Shown piece by piece: positions 8,690 through 17,800 of a DNA stretch of 64,000 bases. Every line of letters begins with the position of its first letter. Within the stretch, counting starts at the first letter, position 1. The translations under genes were made by a program, and so were the position numbers. The notes beneath the pieces are model-generated. The model was not told where the DNA came from, searched no databases, and saw only the letters and a program-made list of their open reading frames with translations. This DNA is from Actinomycetota bacterium (lineage in GTDB: Bacteria; Actinomycetota; UBA4738; CADDZG01; WHSQ01). The stretch is taken from positions 62,001-126,000 of the forward strand of contig JAUJNU010000001.1 of assembly GCA_030448085.1 (NCBI GenBank), in the 5' to 3' direction.

Positions 8690-10561
8690 ATGGCTGCTCA
8701 AACCATCATCGAGCGGTTCAACGAGAGGGGTTCAGAGCAACCCGCAGAAGGTCGCGCCTGCGCTACAAGTCGGGCGGCGATTGGAAGGACGTCACCTGGG
8801 CGGAGTACGGGGCCCAGGCGAAGAAGGTGGGCAAAGCCCTCCTCTCGCTCGGGTTCGGCCACGGGGACAAGATGTCCCTCCTGGCCCTCAACCGGCCAGG
8901 TGGCACATCGCAGACGTCGGGAACATGTCCGTGGGTGGGGCAACGGCGGCGATCTACGTCACGAACTCCCCGATCAGGTGCGCCACATCGCCGACTCGGA
9001 CTCCAAGGTCGCGATCGTCGAGAACCCCGGCCAGCTCGAGAAGGTCCTAAAGGTGCGCGAGGAGCTCCCGCTCCTGCAGAAGATCGTCGTCATAGAGGGG
9101 TACCAGGGTGACGCCGACCCGAACCTCGTCATGACGTGGCAGGACTTCTTGAAGCTCGGCGAGTCCGTCGAGGATGCGAAGTTCACCGAGGCCATGGCCT
9201 CGGTGAAGCCGGAGGACCTGGCGACGTTCGTCTACACCTCGGGCACCACGGGCAACCCCAAGGGCGTCATGTTGACGCACTCGAACATCTGGTGGACGGC
9301 CGTTCACTCCGAGCAGCAGCTTCCGCTCGGTGACGCCGACAGCGGCCGGGCCCTCTCCTACCTCCCCCTGTCGCACATCGCCGAGCGGATGATCTCGCAC
9401 CTGCTGCAGATCTACTACGGGACCACGACCTGGTTCGGCGAGTCCCTCGAGACCCTTCTCGCCGACATGCAGGCCTGTAAGCCGACCTACTTCTTCGGTG
9501 TGCCGCGCGTGTGGGAGAAGTTCTACGCGGGGATCAACGCGAAGATGGCGGCGGCCGACCCGAACGACCGCAAGGCGAAGCTCGCGAAGAAGGCGATCGA
9601 GCTGGGCCGGCAGGTGACCGTCGCAGAGCAGGAGGCGGTCGCGAAGGGCGGCAAGATGGCCGACGCGAAGATCCCCCTCGGCCTCAAGCTCCAGCACGCG
9701 GCCCTCGACAAGCTGGTGCTGCACAAGGTGCGCGCCGCTCTGGGGCTCGAGGAGTGCGAGCTCGCTCTCTCGGCGGCTGCCCCTCTCAGCCCCGACCTCA
9801 TCTGGTTCTTCCACTCGATCGGCGTCAAGATCACCGAGGGCTACGGCCAATCCGAGGACAACGGGCCCACCACCTGGAACCCGCCCGACGCGATCAAGAT
9901 CGGGACCGTTGGGCCGCCACTTCCCGGGCTCGAGGTGAAGATCGCTTCGGACGGCGAGATCCTCGTGCGAGGCGGGAACGTGATGCCGGGCTACTACAAG
10001 AACGAGAAGGCGACGAAGGAGACGATCAACGAGGAAGGCTGGCTCATGTCGGGCGACGTGGGTGAGCTCGACGAGCACAACTACCTCAAGATCACCGACC
10101 GCAAGAAGGACCTCATCATCACGGCGGGCGGGAAGAACATCGCCCCGCAGGAGATCGAGGGCAAGATCAAGAGCTCGCACCCTCTCATCTCGCAGGTCGT
10201 CGTGATCGGAGACAAGCGACCGTTCCTCTCGGCGCTGATCACCCTCGACGAGGAGAAGGCGCCGTCCTGGGCCAAGGAACAGGGGATCGAAGGTGGCATC
10301 GCCGAGATCGCGAACAACGAGCGCACCCTCAAAGAGATCGAAGGTGCGATCAACGAGGTGAACCAGACGATGGCCAAGGTCGAGGGCATCAAGAAGTTCC
10401 GGGTCCTGGAGCGCGACTTCCTCCAGGAGGAGAACGAGATCACCCCGACCATGAAGGTCAAGCGCAAGCAGATCAACCAGAGCTACGACGAGGCCATCGA
10501 GGACATGTACGACAAGTCCTCGCCCACGGCCGCCGGAGCGAGCGCCCCGATCCGCACCTAG
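8690..10561 (+). CDS. Long-chain fatty-acid-CoA ligase (AMP-forming), N-terminal ~100 residues garbled
   Basis: ATG 8690 follows a GGGG-rich ribosome site. From ~8990 on the protein is a clean FadD15-type synthetase: TSGTTGNPKGV (P-loop), ITEGYGQSE (adenylate motif), GWLMSGDVGELD and the DRKKDLI hinge with the C-terminal lysine region. Between ~8735 and ~8985 the family sequence (ALRYKSGGDW, TWAEYGAQAKKVG, AIYVTNSP) appears in shifting frames, so several indels cancel out and the frame stays open. The open frame also extends upstream into the M48 gene, but that is an artefact. It activates fatty acids for oxidation or lipid synthesis; PlsC, GlpK and the CoA transferase nearby fit lipid metabolism. 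Confidence 0.85.
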   Translation: MAAQTIIERFNERGSEQPAEGRACATSRAAIGRTSPGRSTGPRRRRWAKPSSRSGSATGTRCPSWPSTGQVAHRRRREHVRGWGNGGDLRHELPDQVRHIADSDSKVAIVENPGQLEKVLKVREELPLLQKIVVIEGYQGDADPNLVMTWQDFLKLGESVEDAKFTEAMASVKPEDLATFVYTSGTTGNPKGVMLTHSNIWWTAVHSEQQLPLGDADSGRALSYLPLSHIAERMISHLLQIYYGTTTWFGESLETLLADMQACKPTYFFGVPRVWEKFYAGINAKMAAADPNDRKAKLAKKAIELGRQVTVAEQEAVAKGGKMADAKIPLGLKLQHAALDKLVLHKVRAALGLEECELALSAAAPLSPDLIWFFHSIGVKITEGYGQSEDNGPTTWNPPDAIKIGTVGPPLPGLEVKIASDGEILVRGGNVMPGYYKNEKATKETINEEGWLMSGDVGELDEHNYLKITDRKKDLIITAGGKNIAPQEIEGKIKSSHPLISQVVVIGDKRPFLSALITLDEEKAPSWAKEQGIEGGIAEIANNERTLKEIEGAINEVNQTMAKVEGIKKFRVLERDFLQEENEITPTMKVKRKQINQSYDEAIEDMYDKSSPTAAGASAPIRT

Positions 10562-10586
10562 CCGCATCGAGAGTCAGTAGTCGAGG

Positions 10587-10613
10587 AGGGCCTCCCGGAA
10601 GGGGGGCCTTTCT
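10587..10613 (+). terminator. Rho-independent terminator after the acyl-CoA synthetase
   Basis: GGCCTCCC (10589-10596), loop GGAA and GGGGGGCC (10601-10608) form a strong stem followed by TTTCTT. It lies 26 bp after the stop. Confidence 0.75.
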
Positions 10614-10635
10614 TCGTGCTTGGTTCGCAACGGCC

Positions 10636-10658
10636 GTATGCTTGTTCGGTCATACAAG
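10636..10658 (+). promoter_or_regulatory. Short inverted repeat upstream of panB
   Basis: GTATG (10636-10640) and CATAC (10651-10655) flank a second overlapping pair, CTTGT/ACAAG. It may be an operator or part of the panB promoter, but the arms are only 5 bp. Confidence 0.25.
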
Positions 10659-10681
10659 CGGCTACCTAGAAGGAGTCGACC

Positions 10682-11482
10682 ATGCCTGTGACCGTGCGCG
10701 ACGTCCGCGCATTCAAAGACCGCGGCGAGAAGTTCTCGATGCTCACCGCATACGACGCCCCCTCAGCCCGCCTCCTCGATGAAGCCGGGATCCCCTTGCT
10801 TCTGGTGGGGGACACCCTCGGGATGGTGATGCTGGGTCACGAGACGACCCTTCCGGTGACGATGGAGGACATGCTCCATCACACCGCAGCGGTCGTCAGA
10901 GGGCGCAAGAACGCTTTGGTCGTTGGCGACATGCCCTTCATGAGCTATCAAGGCTCGGTCGAGGACGGCATCCGCAATGCGGGCCGCTTCCTCAAGGAGG
11001 CGGGAGCACACGCGGTGAAGCTGGAAGGCGGGGGCCGGGTGTTGGACCTGGTCGCGCGACTGACGGACTCCGGCATCCCCGTGATGGGCCACCTGGGCCT
11101 GACCCCGCAGTCGGTGAACCAGTTCGGGGGATACCGGGTGCAGGGGCGGTCCGAGGAGCAGGCTCACCGGATCGTCGCCGAGGCCAAGGACCTCGAAGCC
11201 GCGGGAGCTTTCGCTCTCGTCCTCGAGGCGGTGCCCTCTCAGGTGGCCGCCTCGGTCACCGCCGGCGGCGCCGAGCGGGCGGGCGGGGGCGGGGCCGGCC
11301 CCGAGGGGGGCGGCCAGGTGCGGGTGGGGCCGGGCTTCCGCGGGCTCACGGGGGGGCGGGGGCCTCGTGGGGGGGGGGGGTGCGCGAAGCTGGGCGAGGA
11401 GAGGAGGTGGGGCGCGGTGGCGTGCCCGCAGGTGAAAGTTTCGTCCGGGGTCTACCCCGCCCCCGAGCACACCTACGGCTAG
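10682..11482 (+). CDS. panB: 3-methyl-2-oxobutanoate hydroxymethyltransferase (ketopantoate synthesis), C-terminal third corrupted
   Basis: ATG 10682 follows the site AGAAGGAG. The 266-residue length matches PanB. The enzyme adds a hydroxymethyl group from 5,10-methylene-THF to 2-oxoisovalerate, the first step of pantothenate and CoA synthesis. Visible family motifs are [35 protein letters not shown] and [10 protein letters not shown]. From residue ~195 the expected IPTIGIGAGP and GRxPxFVKRY motifs are replaced by a Gly/Arg-rich stretch of about the same length, and the normal ending PAPEHTYG returns. If real, the enzyme would be dead; a base-call artefact is more likely. Confidence 0.9.
   Translation: MPVTVRDVRAFKDRGEKFSMLTAYDAPSARLLDEAGIPLLLVGDTLGMVMLGHETTLPVTMEDMLHHTAAVVRGRKNALVVGDMPFMSYQGSVEDGIRNAGRFLKEAGAHAVKLEGGGRVLDLVARLTDSGIPVMGHLGLTPQSVNQFGGYRVQGRSEEQAHRIVAEAKDLEAAGAFALVLEAVPSQVAASVTAGGAERAGGGGAGPEGGGQVRVGPGFRGLTGGRGPRGGGGCAKLGEERRWGAVACPQVKVSSGVYPAPEHTYG
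11263..11445 (+). other. G-biased block inside panB, probable sequence artefact
   Basis: The block contains runs of up to 12 G (around 11369-11380). It keeps reading frame and length while many codons have changed to GGG, CGG or GGC. Conserved islands (GQV, GLT, LGEE, GAVA) survive in register, which points to base substitutions rather than an insertion. Confidence 0.7.
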
Positions 11483-11542
11483 TCGGGTCGAGATAGCCGA
11501 ACTGTCACCACTTGTGGTGGGTCGTGTGCTCAAATCGGATAC

Positions 11543-12255
11543 GTGCCTGAGGACACGCTCGATCAGAAGATCCGCTGCCCTTCCTGCGGGGCGCTGAACG
11601 GCGCTTCCGCCGAGTGGTGCGGGCAGTGTTTCAAGCCGTTCGCCCAGGAGCCCCCACCGCCGCCACCGCCCCCACCGGGCCGGCCCAGGGCCCGGGTGAG
11701 CCCGGGGGCCGAGCACTTGCCCCCGCGAGGGCGATCGGGACGGAGCGGGGGCCTTCCGGGTCACCGAGCGGGGGATCACCTGGCGCTGCGCCACGTGCGA
11801 GACCGAGAACCCGATCGATGAAACCCACTGCAGCGCCTGCAACACGCCCTTCGTGCGACGCTCCTGCCGGAGGAAGAGAAGCGGGTCGAGCGGGGACCCG
11901 GGGATGACCACGATCATCTCGATGGTGTTCCCGGGAGCCGGGCACGGCTACCTCGGGATGTGGGGCCAGGCTGTGGCGCGCAGCGTGCTGTTCCTATGGG
12001 TGATGTTCACGGCCTTCATCGGAGCCATCCAACAGAAGGGCGGGGGGATCATCTCGCTCACGTTCGGGATCGTCGGGGTCGGGTTGTGGGGTATCACCGC
12101 CCACGACGCCTACCGAGAGGCCAGCGGAACCCCGAAGCTCGTGATCCTCAAGGGCAGGCTGTTCCTCTACCTGGTGCTGGGGCTCCTGCTCCTGTTGCTC
12201 ATCCTGCTCGTTTCCGCCGGGATACGGGTCGGGGGGGGCGCCTACCGAGGCCTAG
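11543..12255 (+). pseudogene. Zinc-ribbon membrane protein, frameshifted
   Basis: Start GTG 11543 gives a ribbon CPSCGALN plus CGQC (residues ~10-31) and then a Pro run. A frame change near 11700 leads to a second ribbon, CATCE and CSAC, in another frame around 11800-11850. After a further change near 11880 the protein continues as a membrane domain from 11904 (MTTIISMVFPGAGHGYLG) with three or four TM segments. It is like the small TM2/DUF-type domains that follow zinc ribbons. An extra G in the 8-G run at 12226-12233 hides the likely stop TAG 12253-12255. The function is unknown. Confidence 0.6.
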
Positions 12256-12267
12256 CTGCCCTCCGGC

Positions 12268-12273
12268 TAGCAT
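12268..12273 (+). promoter_or_regulatory. -10 element (TAGCAT) before the phosphoesterase
   Basis: It ends 6 nt before ATG 12280. Confidence 0.4.
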
Positions 12274-12279
12274 CCGCGG

Positions 12280-13070
12280 ATGCCCATCTTCGTCGTCGCG
12301 GACCTGCACGGTGCCGCCGAGGCCTTGCCGGCAGCCGTACCGCCTGGTTCGACGCTGCTCCTGCTGGGCGACCTGTTGAACTTCGTCGACTACAAGTCCC
12401 TCACCGGCATCCTGGTCGACGTTTTCTCTCCGGCGGCGGTGGCCAAAGTGGTTGCGCTACGGGGCGAGGGACGGCTGGACGAGGCCTGGGCGGTCATGCG
12501 GGCCAGATCGAGGGGGCGCGAGGAGGAGGTGCGAGCCCAGATCGCCGAGCGCTCTCACGCCCAGTACGAGGCGATCTTCTCGATCCTTCCCGATCCGACC
12601 TACCTGATCCTCGGGAACGTGGACATCCCGCCTCTGGCCGAGGGCTTCGTGGCGGCGTCCCCCGGGGTGCGCTATGTGCACGGAGAAGCGCTCGAGATCG
12701 AGGGGCAGAGGTTCGGGTTCGTGGGCGGGGCCCTTCCGACGCCTCTCCACGTCGCCGGGGAGATAACGCCCGAGGAGATGAAGGCGAAGATCGAGGGCCT
12801 GGGGCCGACCGACGTGATCTGTTCCACATCCCACCGGCGGTGCCGGAGCTATGCTGGGACACACTCGCCGGTAGGTCGGAGCAGGGGAGCGAGGACCTCC
12901 TCCGCTATATCGAGGACGTGCAGCCGGCCAGGGCGTACTTCGGGCACGTGCACCAACCCCTCGTGTCCGCCCTCAAGATTGGTCGTACCTTATGCATCAA
13001 CGTTGGGTACTTCCGTGGAACCCAGCGGGCCTGGCCTCATGAGAAGGAGGATGCGTGGCAGACAGCGTGA
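12280..13070 (+). pseudogene. Calcineurin-like metallophosphoesterase, one frameshift
   Basis: The first frame from ATG 12280 has the family signature: VADLHG (D-x-H), LLLGDLLN (GD), LILGNVD (GN-D), and a conserved GFVGGALPTP stretch. At ~12827 the frame shifts by one base and the protein goes on with IPPAVPELCWDTLAG, then the metal-binding FGHVHQP (GH-x-H) and an ending after INVGYF. It overlaps the start of the next gene. The enzyme hydrolyses a phosphoester; the substrate is unknown. A single missing base in a conserved gene suggests a sequence error. Confidence 0.75.
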
Positions 13071-13489
13071 AAGACACGATCGACGTGAGCGCTTCCGCCG
13101 CTGAGATCTTCGATGTCGCCACGGATTTCGATTCCTACCCACAGTGGAACTCCAACATCAAGAAGACCGCGGTGGTGAAGACCGACAGCGAGGGCCGAGC
13201 CACCGAGGTCTGGTACAAGGTGGACGCGAAGCTGAAGGTCCTCGAGTACACGCTTCGCTACGACTACAAGAAGGCACCCGCCTCCTTCTCCTGGGATCTG
13301 AAGGAGGGGGACGTGAAGAAGTTGAAAGGCTCTTACACGTTCGACGAGTTCGACGACGTCACCGAGGTCCGTTACGAGATGGAGATCGACCCGGGCTTCC
13401 CGGTTCCAGGGTTCATGAAGAAACAAGCGGAGAAGCAGATAGCGCGCGCGGCGCTCCAGGACCTGAAGAAGAGGGTCGAATCGCGATGA
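13055..13489 (+). CDS. SRPBCC (START-like / polyketide cyclase-type) protein
   Basis: The 144-residue protein starts at GTG 13055 after an AGAAGGAGG site. It shows the typical START-like layout: an N-terminal strand with IDVSASAAEIFD, a helix with DFDSYPQWN, then antiparallel strands and a long C-terminal helix ending QDLKKRVE. Such folds hold hydrophobic ligands in a central cavity and are common in actinobacterial lipid or coenzyme Q pathways. The ligand is unknown. It is followed 7 bp later by a small conserved gene, probably in one operon. Confidence 0.8.
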   Translation: MADSVKDTIDVSASAAEIFDVATDFDSYPQWNSNIKKTAVVKTDSEGRATEVWYKVDAKLKVLEYTLRYDYKKAPASFSWDLKEGDVKKLKGSYTFDEFDDVTEVRYEMEIDPGFPVPGFMKKQAEKQIARAALQDLKKRVESR

Positions 13490-13496
13490 CGCTGCC

Positions 13497-13817
13497 ATGA
13501 AGGACGGGGCACGGGCGGCCCGTTACAGCGACCTGTTCGGCGCCGACCCGGAGTTCCAGCAGGACGGGGCGGAGGCTCCGGTCAAGGATCCGATCCCCTT
13601 CCCGGGGGCGTGGCAGGGGCACGAGCACGAGCGCCCGGCCGACTGCGCCTACTGCCCGATCTGCGCAACCATCTCCGTCGTGCGGAACACGCGGCCCGAG
13701 GTGATGGGACATCTGGCTGCAGCCGCCCGCGAGCTGCTGGCCGCGGCGTCGATCCTGGTGGAGGAAGCGGGCAAGGTGGTCGCGCCGGAGACTACGGAGG
13801 AGAGCCCACCCGGATAG
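13497..13817 (+). CDS. Small conserved protein with a CAYCPIC motif
   Basis: The 106-residue protein has CAYCPIC at residues ~50-56, after a histidine pair in GHEHER, which could bind a metal. An alanine-rich C-terminal helix of ~35 residues follows, then a short acidic tail. It resembles the small acidic proteins found beside SRPBCC genes in actinobacteria. The function is unknown, and the close spacing suggests coexpression with the SRPBCC protein. Confidence 0.6.
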   Translation: MKDGARAARYSDLFGADPEFQQDGAEAPVKDPIPFPGAWQGHEHERPADCAYCPICATISVVRNTRPEVMGHLAAAARELLAAASILVEEAGKVVAPETTEESPPG

Positions 13818-13831
13818 GTCCCTTCCGGGCC

Positions 13832-13837
13832 TATCCT
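13832..13837 (+). promoter_or_regulatory. -10 element (TATCCT) before the ROK kinase
   Basis: It ends 7 nt before ATG 13845. Confidence 0.4.
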
Positions 13838-13844
13838 TCCCCGG

Positions 13845-14825
13845 ATGGTCAGCGAGATAGTTATCGGCGTCGACATCGGCGGGACGGGGACGAAGGGGGC
13901 CCTGGTCGACCCGACCGGTAGCTTCCTCGGCAAGGCTCATGTGGAAACAGACCCCGAGGGCGGCACCCGCTCCATCCTCTCCGTGGTCGAGGACCTCGTC
14001 GCGCAGGCCGCCGAGAAGACCGTCGAGGTTGCCGCAGTGGGCGTCGGTGCAGCCGGCTTCGTCGATGCGCGATCGCGAGCGATCACCTTCTCGCCGAACA
14101 TCGTGTACGACCGTCCGGACGTAGCGGCAGCCGTCGAGGAGAGAGCCTCTATCCCGACCTTCGTAGAGAACGACGCCAACGCCGCCGCGTGGGGGGAGCG
14201 GCAGTCCGGGGCGGCGCGGGGGATGGACGACGTCGCGATGCTGACGCTCGGCACCGGGGTGGGTAGCGGGGTCATCATCCGAGGCCGGCTGCTGAGGGGC
14301 GCCACGGGCGCGGGGGCCGAGATGGGCCACACCGTCATCGACCCGCGCGGCCCGGACTGCAGGTGCGGGCTCAAGGGGTGTCTCGAGCAGATGGCGTCGG
14401 GGGGCGCGATCGGGCGTATGGGCCGCGAGGCCGCAGCGGCCGACCCGGCCTCATCGATGCTGGACTTCGCCGGCTCGGTTCAAGCCGTCACGGCACGCCA
14501 CGTGGCTCAAGCGGCCCGCCAGCAGGACGAGGCGGCGAAGGGGGTGCTCCTGCGAGCGGGACGGGCACTCGGCATCGGCCTCTCGAACATCGTGAACATC
14601 TTCGATCCGCGGGTGATCGTCCTCGGTGGGAGCGTCGTGGGGGCCGGGGAGGCGTACCTGGGGCCCGCCCGGGACACGCTTGCGGACATGACGTCGCGGC
14701 AGCGCCGCCGGCCGGCGCGGCTCGAGGTGGCGGCGCTCGGGAACACGGCCGGGATCGTGGGGGCCGCGGCTTTGGCCCGGGCTCATCTGGCCAGCGCGTC
14801 ATCCTCTGGTAAACAGGGGTCATGA
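13845..14825 (+). CDS. ROK family sugar kinase, glucokinase-like
   Basis: The 326-residue protein opens with the phosphate loop IGVDIGGTGTKGAL. It carries ENDANAAAWGE (catalytic Asp), LGTGVGSGVI (second phosphate motif), the substrate-binding GHTVID and the ROK zinc site CRCGLKGC from residue 172. The C-terminal half has NIFDPRVIVLGGS. This pattern fits glucokinases that phosphorylate glucose with ATP in the cytoplasm, but other ROK sugar kinases look alike. Its stop overlaps the YkvA start by 4 bp. Confidence 0.85.
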   Translation: MVSEIVIGVDIGGTGTKGALVDPTGSFLGKAHVETDPEGGTRSILSVVEDLVAQAAEKTVEVAAVGVGAAGFVDARSRAITFSPNIVYDRPDVAAAVEERASIPTFVENDANAAAWGERQSGAARGMDDVAMLTLGTGVGSGVIIRGRLLRGATGAGAEMGHTVIDPRGPDCRCGLKGCLEQMASGGAIGRMGREAAAADPASSMLDFAGSVQAVTARHVAQAARQQDEAAKGVLLRAGRALGIGLSNIVNIFDPRVIVLGGSVVGAGEAYLGPARDTLADMTSRQRRRPARLEVAALGNTAGIVGAAALARAHLASASSSGKQGS

Positions 14826-15232
14826 CCGAGAGAGGCGAGATAGAGCGGGGCTCGACCGGCGCCACGGCTCCGAAACCGCAGACGAGCCTCGTTGAGTACG
14901 CGCTCCTCGCTCCTCGCCTGGTCAAGCTCGTGTGGAGGCTCGCCCGGGACCCCCGCGTTCCCGCTCGGGCCAAGGCCACCCTCTTCCTCCTCGGCGGCTA
15001 CCTCGTCTCACCCATCGACATCATCCCGGACTTCCTCCCCGGGATCGGGCAGGCCGACGACCTCGTCATCGCGGCTTTCGCCCTCGACCAGATCCTCAAC
15101 CGGGTCCCGGACGAGGTCGTGAAGGAGCATTGGGAAGGGGACGAGGATGTGCTCGAGGTCGTGCGGCAGATACTCGACATCTCGACTGCGTTCATCCCCG
15201 GGTGGATGAAGAGCCGCTTCGGAGGACGTTGA
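14822..15232 (+). CDS. YkvA/DUF1232 family membrane protein
   Basis: The 136-residue protein contains the DUF1232 core: the basic segment ARDPRVPARAK, a hydrophobic helix, and SPIDIIPDFLPGIGQADD. This motif is the hallmark of YkvA-like proteins. Their role is not known, though they are often small membrane-associated proteins. It overlaps the ROK kinase start-stop (ATGA) and the following membrane gene (TTGA), forming a tightly coupled set. Confidence 0.8.
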   Translation: MTERGEIERGSTGATAPKPQTSLVEYALLAPRLVKLVWRLARDPRVPARAKATLFLLGGYLVSPIDIIPDFLPGIGQADDLVIAAFALDQILNRVPDEVVKEHWEGDEDVLEVVRQILDISTAFIPGWMKSRFGGR

Positions 15233-16018
15233 ACAGCGCAGGAACCGTCCTGTTGCTCGTGCTCTTGGAATGGACCGCCGGCTGGATGGGGGCCGCGGCC
15301 TGGACGCAATCGTGGGACGTGGTCAAGAGGGGGCACTTCCGCATAACGGCATGGGTGGTCGTGGTGCTGGGGGTCCTGACGGTCGTCGCCAACGGCTCGG
15401 CCTTCGACGAGGTGGGGGAGCGGGGGCTGCAACCGGCTCTTCTGGTCGGGCTCGCCGCGCTCGCATTCGTCTATCTGCTGGTTCAGTACTCCGCTACCGA
15501 CGTGCCGGGGGTCGTCGTGGGAGCGGCCGCGGCGGCCGTAGGGGCCGCGGGCATCGCTTTGACCGGGGGAGTGCTCGACGGTTGGCCGGCAGCCTTGGCT
15601 GCGGTGGAGTTGATAGCGGGTGCCCTACTACTGGGCGCGGTGACCAACGGCATGCTGCTCGGTCACTGGTATCTCAACCAGCCGGGGCTTAAGCCATGGG
15701 CCTTGGGTCGTCTCACGAGGCTGGCCCTCGTTGCGACGGCCCTCGTTGGGCTGCTCGGGCTCGCGGGAGCGGGCCGTCTCGTAGGAGCGGAGACCGCGGG
15801 GCCGTTCTCGGTCTCCCCGGGTTCGGCGAGAGCTTCGGGGTCGCCTTCTTCGTTATCTGGCTCGTTCTCCTCGCGTTCACGGGGCTCGCGGTGTGGGGCG
15901 CACGCCGGTGCATCAACATCCGCTCGATCCAGTCCGCGACGGCCTGTACTACGTAGCCCTGTTGACCGCGGGTGTCTCTGAGTTCCTGATCCGCTACCTG
16001 ATGGTGAACGCGGCGTGA
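15229..16018 (+). pseudogene. Multi-spanning membrane protein, frameshifted
   Basis: Start TTG 15229 overlaps the YkvA stop. The first frame encodes five or six hydrophobic segments up to ~15805 (GLLGLAGAGRLVG). The next TM lies in another frame at ~15805-15905 (FFVIWLVLLAFTGLAVW). The last part is in a third frame with HPLDPVRDGLYYVALL and a final TM, ending at TGA 16016-16018. HWYLNQPGL is a conserved-looking loop. I do not recognise the family. The stop overlaps the start of the LLM gene. Confidence 0.55.
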
Positions 16019-16908
16019 GTGCCGTCCGCGCCGGGGTCACCCTGCCGCAGTTCTCCGATGACCCGCGGCAGTTGCTCGAGGCGGCTCGCCGGGTGGAGTC
16101 CAGCGGCCTCGACTCCCTCTGGTTGTTCGATCACCTGTGGCCTCTGTCCGGGGGCAAGGAGCGCCTGATCCTGGAGTGCTGGACGACGCTCGGATGGCTG
16201 GCGGCCCACACGACCGACGTGCAGGTAGGAACGCTCGTGACCCGGTCGAGCCTCAGGAATCCGGCCCTCCTGGCGAAGATGGCCGCGACCGTCGCGTTGG
16301 TGGCGCCGGGCCGGCTGATCGTGGCGCTCGGCAGCGGAGACGAGCTGAGCCGGGCGGAGAACGAGTCCTTCGGCCTGCCGTTCTACACGGGCCGCGACCG
16401 CGCCGACCAGCTGCGCTCGACAGCGGAGGTGTGGCGAGGCTTCTTCTCCGGCGAGCGGGTTGACGTACGGGATGACTTCACGAACGTCAGGGGACTTCCG
16501 CCGAGCCCCCGGCCCCCGGAGCGCCCACCGCTGTGGATAGCCGGCGGATCCGCGTCGGCGGCGCGGATGGCCGGCACCATGGCCGAGGGCTGGAACGCCT
16601 GGCAGATGGCCCCGGACACGGTCGCGGCCAGGGCCGAGCTGGTGAGAGCCGCAGCGGGGGAGCGGCCGGAGGAGCTGCCCTGGCGCGGGATCCAGATACT
16701 CGCCACCACCGCCTCGGAGGCGCGAACCCGTCTCGGGGCGCGGCCCCCGGAGGGCTACATCGTGGGCTCGGCCTCCTCGGTGGCCGGGCAGCTCGAAGAG
16801 ATCGTTGCCGCGGGGGCCGAGCACCTCACCCTCACCCTCGGCGGACCCTGGCGCCTCGAGGACCTCGACCGCCTCGCACGGGTAAAGACCCTCCTCACTC
16901 CCCCTTAG
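16015..16908 (+). CDS. LLM-class (luciferase-like) flavin/F420-dependent oxidoreductase
   Basis: The 297-residue TIM-barrel protein begins VTLPQFSDDPRQLLEAAR after GTG 16015. It shows the usual features: WLFDHLWPL in the first barrel turn, VQVGTLVT, RNPALLAKMA, and an IVALGSGD stretch near the cofactor. PPLWIAGGS marks the cofactor-binding loop. In actinobacteria this family mostly uses F420, in mycolate-like lipid, antibiotic or sugar-phosphate redox steps; the substrate is unknown. Confidence 0.85.
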   Translation: MSAVRAGVTLPQFSDDPRQLLEAARRVESSGLDSLWLFDHLWPLSGGKERLILECWTTLGWLAAHTTDVQVGTLVTRSSLRNPALLAKMAATVALVAPGRLIVALGSGDELSRAENESFGLPFYTGRDRADQLRSTAEVWRGFFSGERVDVRDDFTNVRGLPPSPRPPERPPLWIAGGSASAARMAGTMAEGWNAWQMAPDTVAARAELVRAAAGERPEELPWRGIQILATTASEARTRLGARPPEGYIVGSASSVAGQLEEIVAAGAEHLTLTLGGPWRLEDLDRLARVKTLLTPP

Positions 16909-17034
16909 ACCCCCCCTTGATCCCGAACGCGACGCTTACGCTCGACCCAGCGGGGGTATCAGGCAGGACATCGCTCGACTCGGCTTGCCGCGGACGCCAG
17001 AATGTGGCGGATGACCTTCGAAGGCGAAAGCTGA

Positions 17035-17787
17035 ATGCTCTTCCCGGGTACGTGGCAGCTGGCCACGAGGTTGGTGATGAGGGCGAACAAGAAGCGGGAC
17101 GAGGAGGGGGCCCGCAAGATAGCTCGTACCTACGCGCGGATCAGGCCGCGCGACCCGCACGCGTGGCTCTTGTGGAGCTCGGTCGAGGAGACCTACTGGG
17201 CCGACGAGAAGGATCGCGAGAAGGTCCTGCGCAAGGGCCTCGACAAGAATCATCGCTCCACCGAGCTCGCGGTGAGCCTGGCCCAATGCCTGGCCCGCCA
17301 GGAGCGCTCGGACGAGGCGGAGCGGATCCTCCAGAGATGCCGCAAGGACGAGCCCGGGTCGGTGTGGCCATACATCGGGCTGATGGAGCTCAACTGGTGG
17401 GATCGGAACTTCGGCCTCGCCAAGGTCTACGCCCGCCAGGCAGAGCTGCGTCTGCGCTACGACCCCGAGGACCTCAGCGAGGTCTGGGCTCTGTGCGACC
17501 AGCTGATAAAGCTCAGCGAGATGGACTGGGCCGCCCGCATCCTGAGGAAGATGATCGAGCAGAAGCCGGTGAGCGCGGACCCCTACATCCTGCTCAGCAT
17601 CCTGCTCGAGGACGTCGACGAGTCGGAGTCCGGCAAGCTCATGTCCCAGGCCAGGAGGCGCTGGACGGGAAAGAAGAAGACCCTAGGGGAGCAGACGCAG
17701 GACCTTCGGGCGTGGCTCGAGGCCTGCAGCGAGCCACTCGCCACGTTCAGGACCAAGTCCAAGGCGAAGATGCCCCCCAACACGTGA
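17035..17787 (+). CDS. TPR-like helical repeat protein
   Basis: The 250-residue protein is all-helical. Repeats of ~34 residues include ARTYARIRPRDPHAWLLW, AVSLAQCLARQ and AERILQRCRKDEPGSVWPYI. The C-terminal part is basic (RRRWTGKKK). No enzyme motif is seen, so it is probably a protein-protein scaffold. It lies 13 bp before the 5'-3' exonuclease gene, suggesting cotranscription. Upstream, 16909-17034 contains no clear promoter. Confidence 0.6.
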   Translation: MLFPGTWQLATRLVMRANKKRDEEGARKIARTYARIRPRDPHAWLLWSSVEETYWADEKDREKVLRKGLDKNHRSTELAVSLAQCLARQERSDEAERILQRCRKDEPGSVWPYIGLMELNWWDRNFGLAKVYARQAELRLRYDPEDLSEVWALCDQLIKLSEMDWAARILRKMIEQKPVSADPYILLSILLEDVDESESGKLMSQARRRWTGKKKTLGEQTQDLRAWLEACSEPLATFRTKSKAKMPPNT

Positions 17788-17800
17788 AGCAGGGGAGCAG

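Noticed and set aside
11340..11400. PE-PGRS-like Gly-rich protein domain or G-quadruplex switch in panB
   Set aside because: Conserved PanB islands remain in register around it, so substitution error explains it better than a functional Gly-rich insert.
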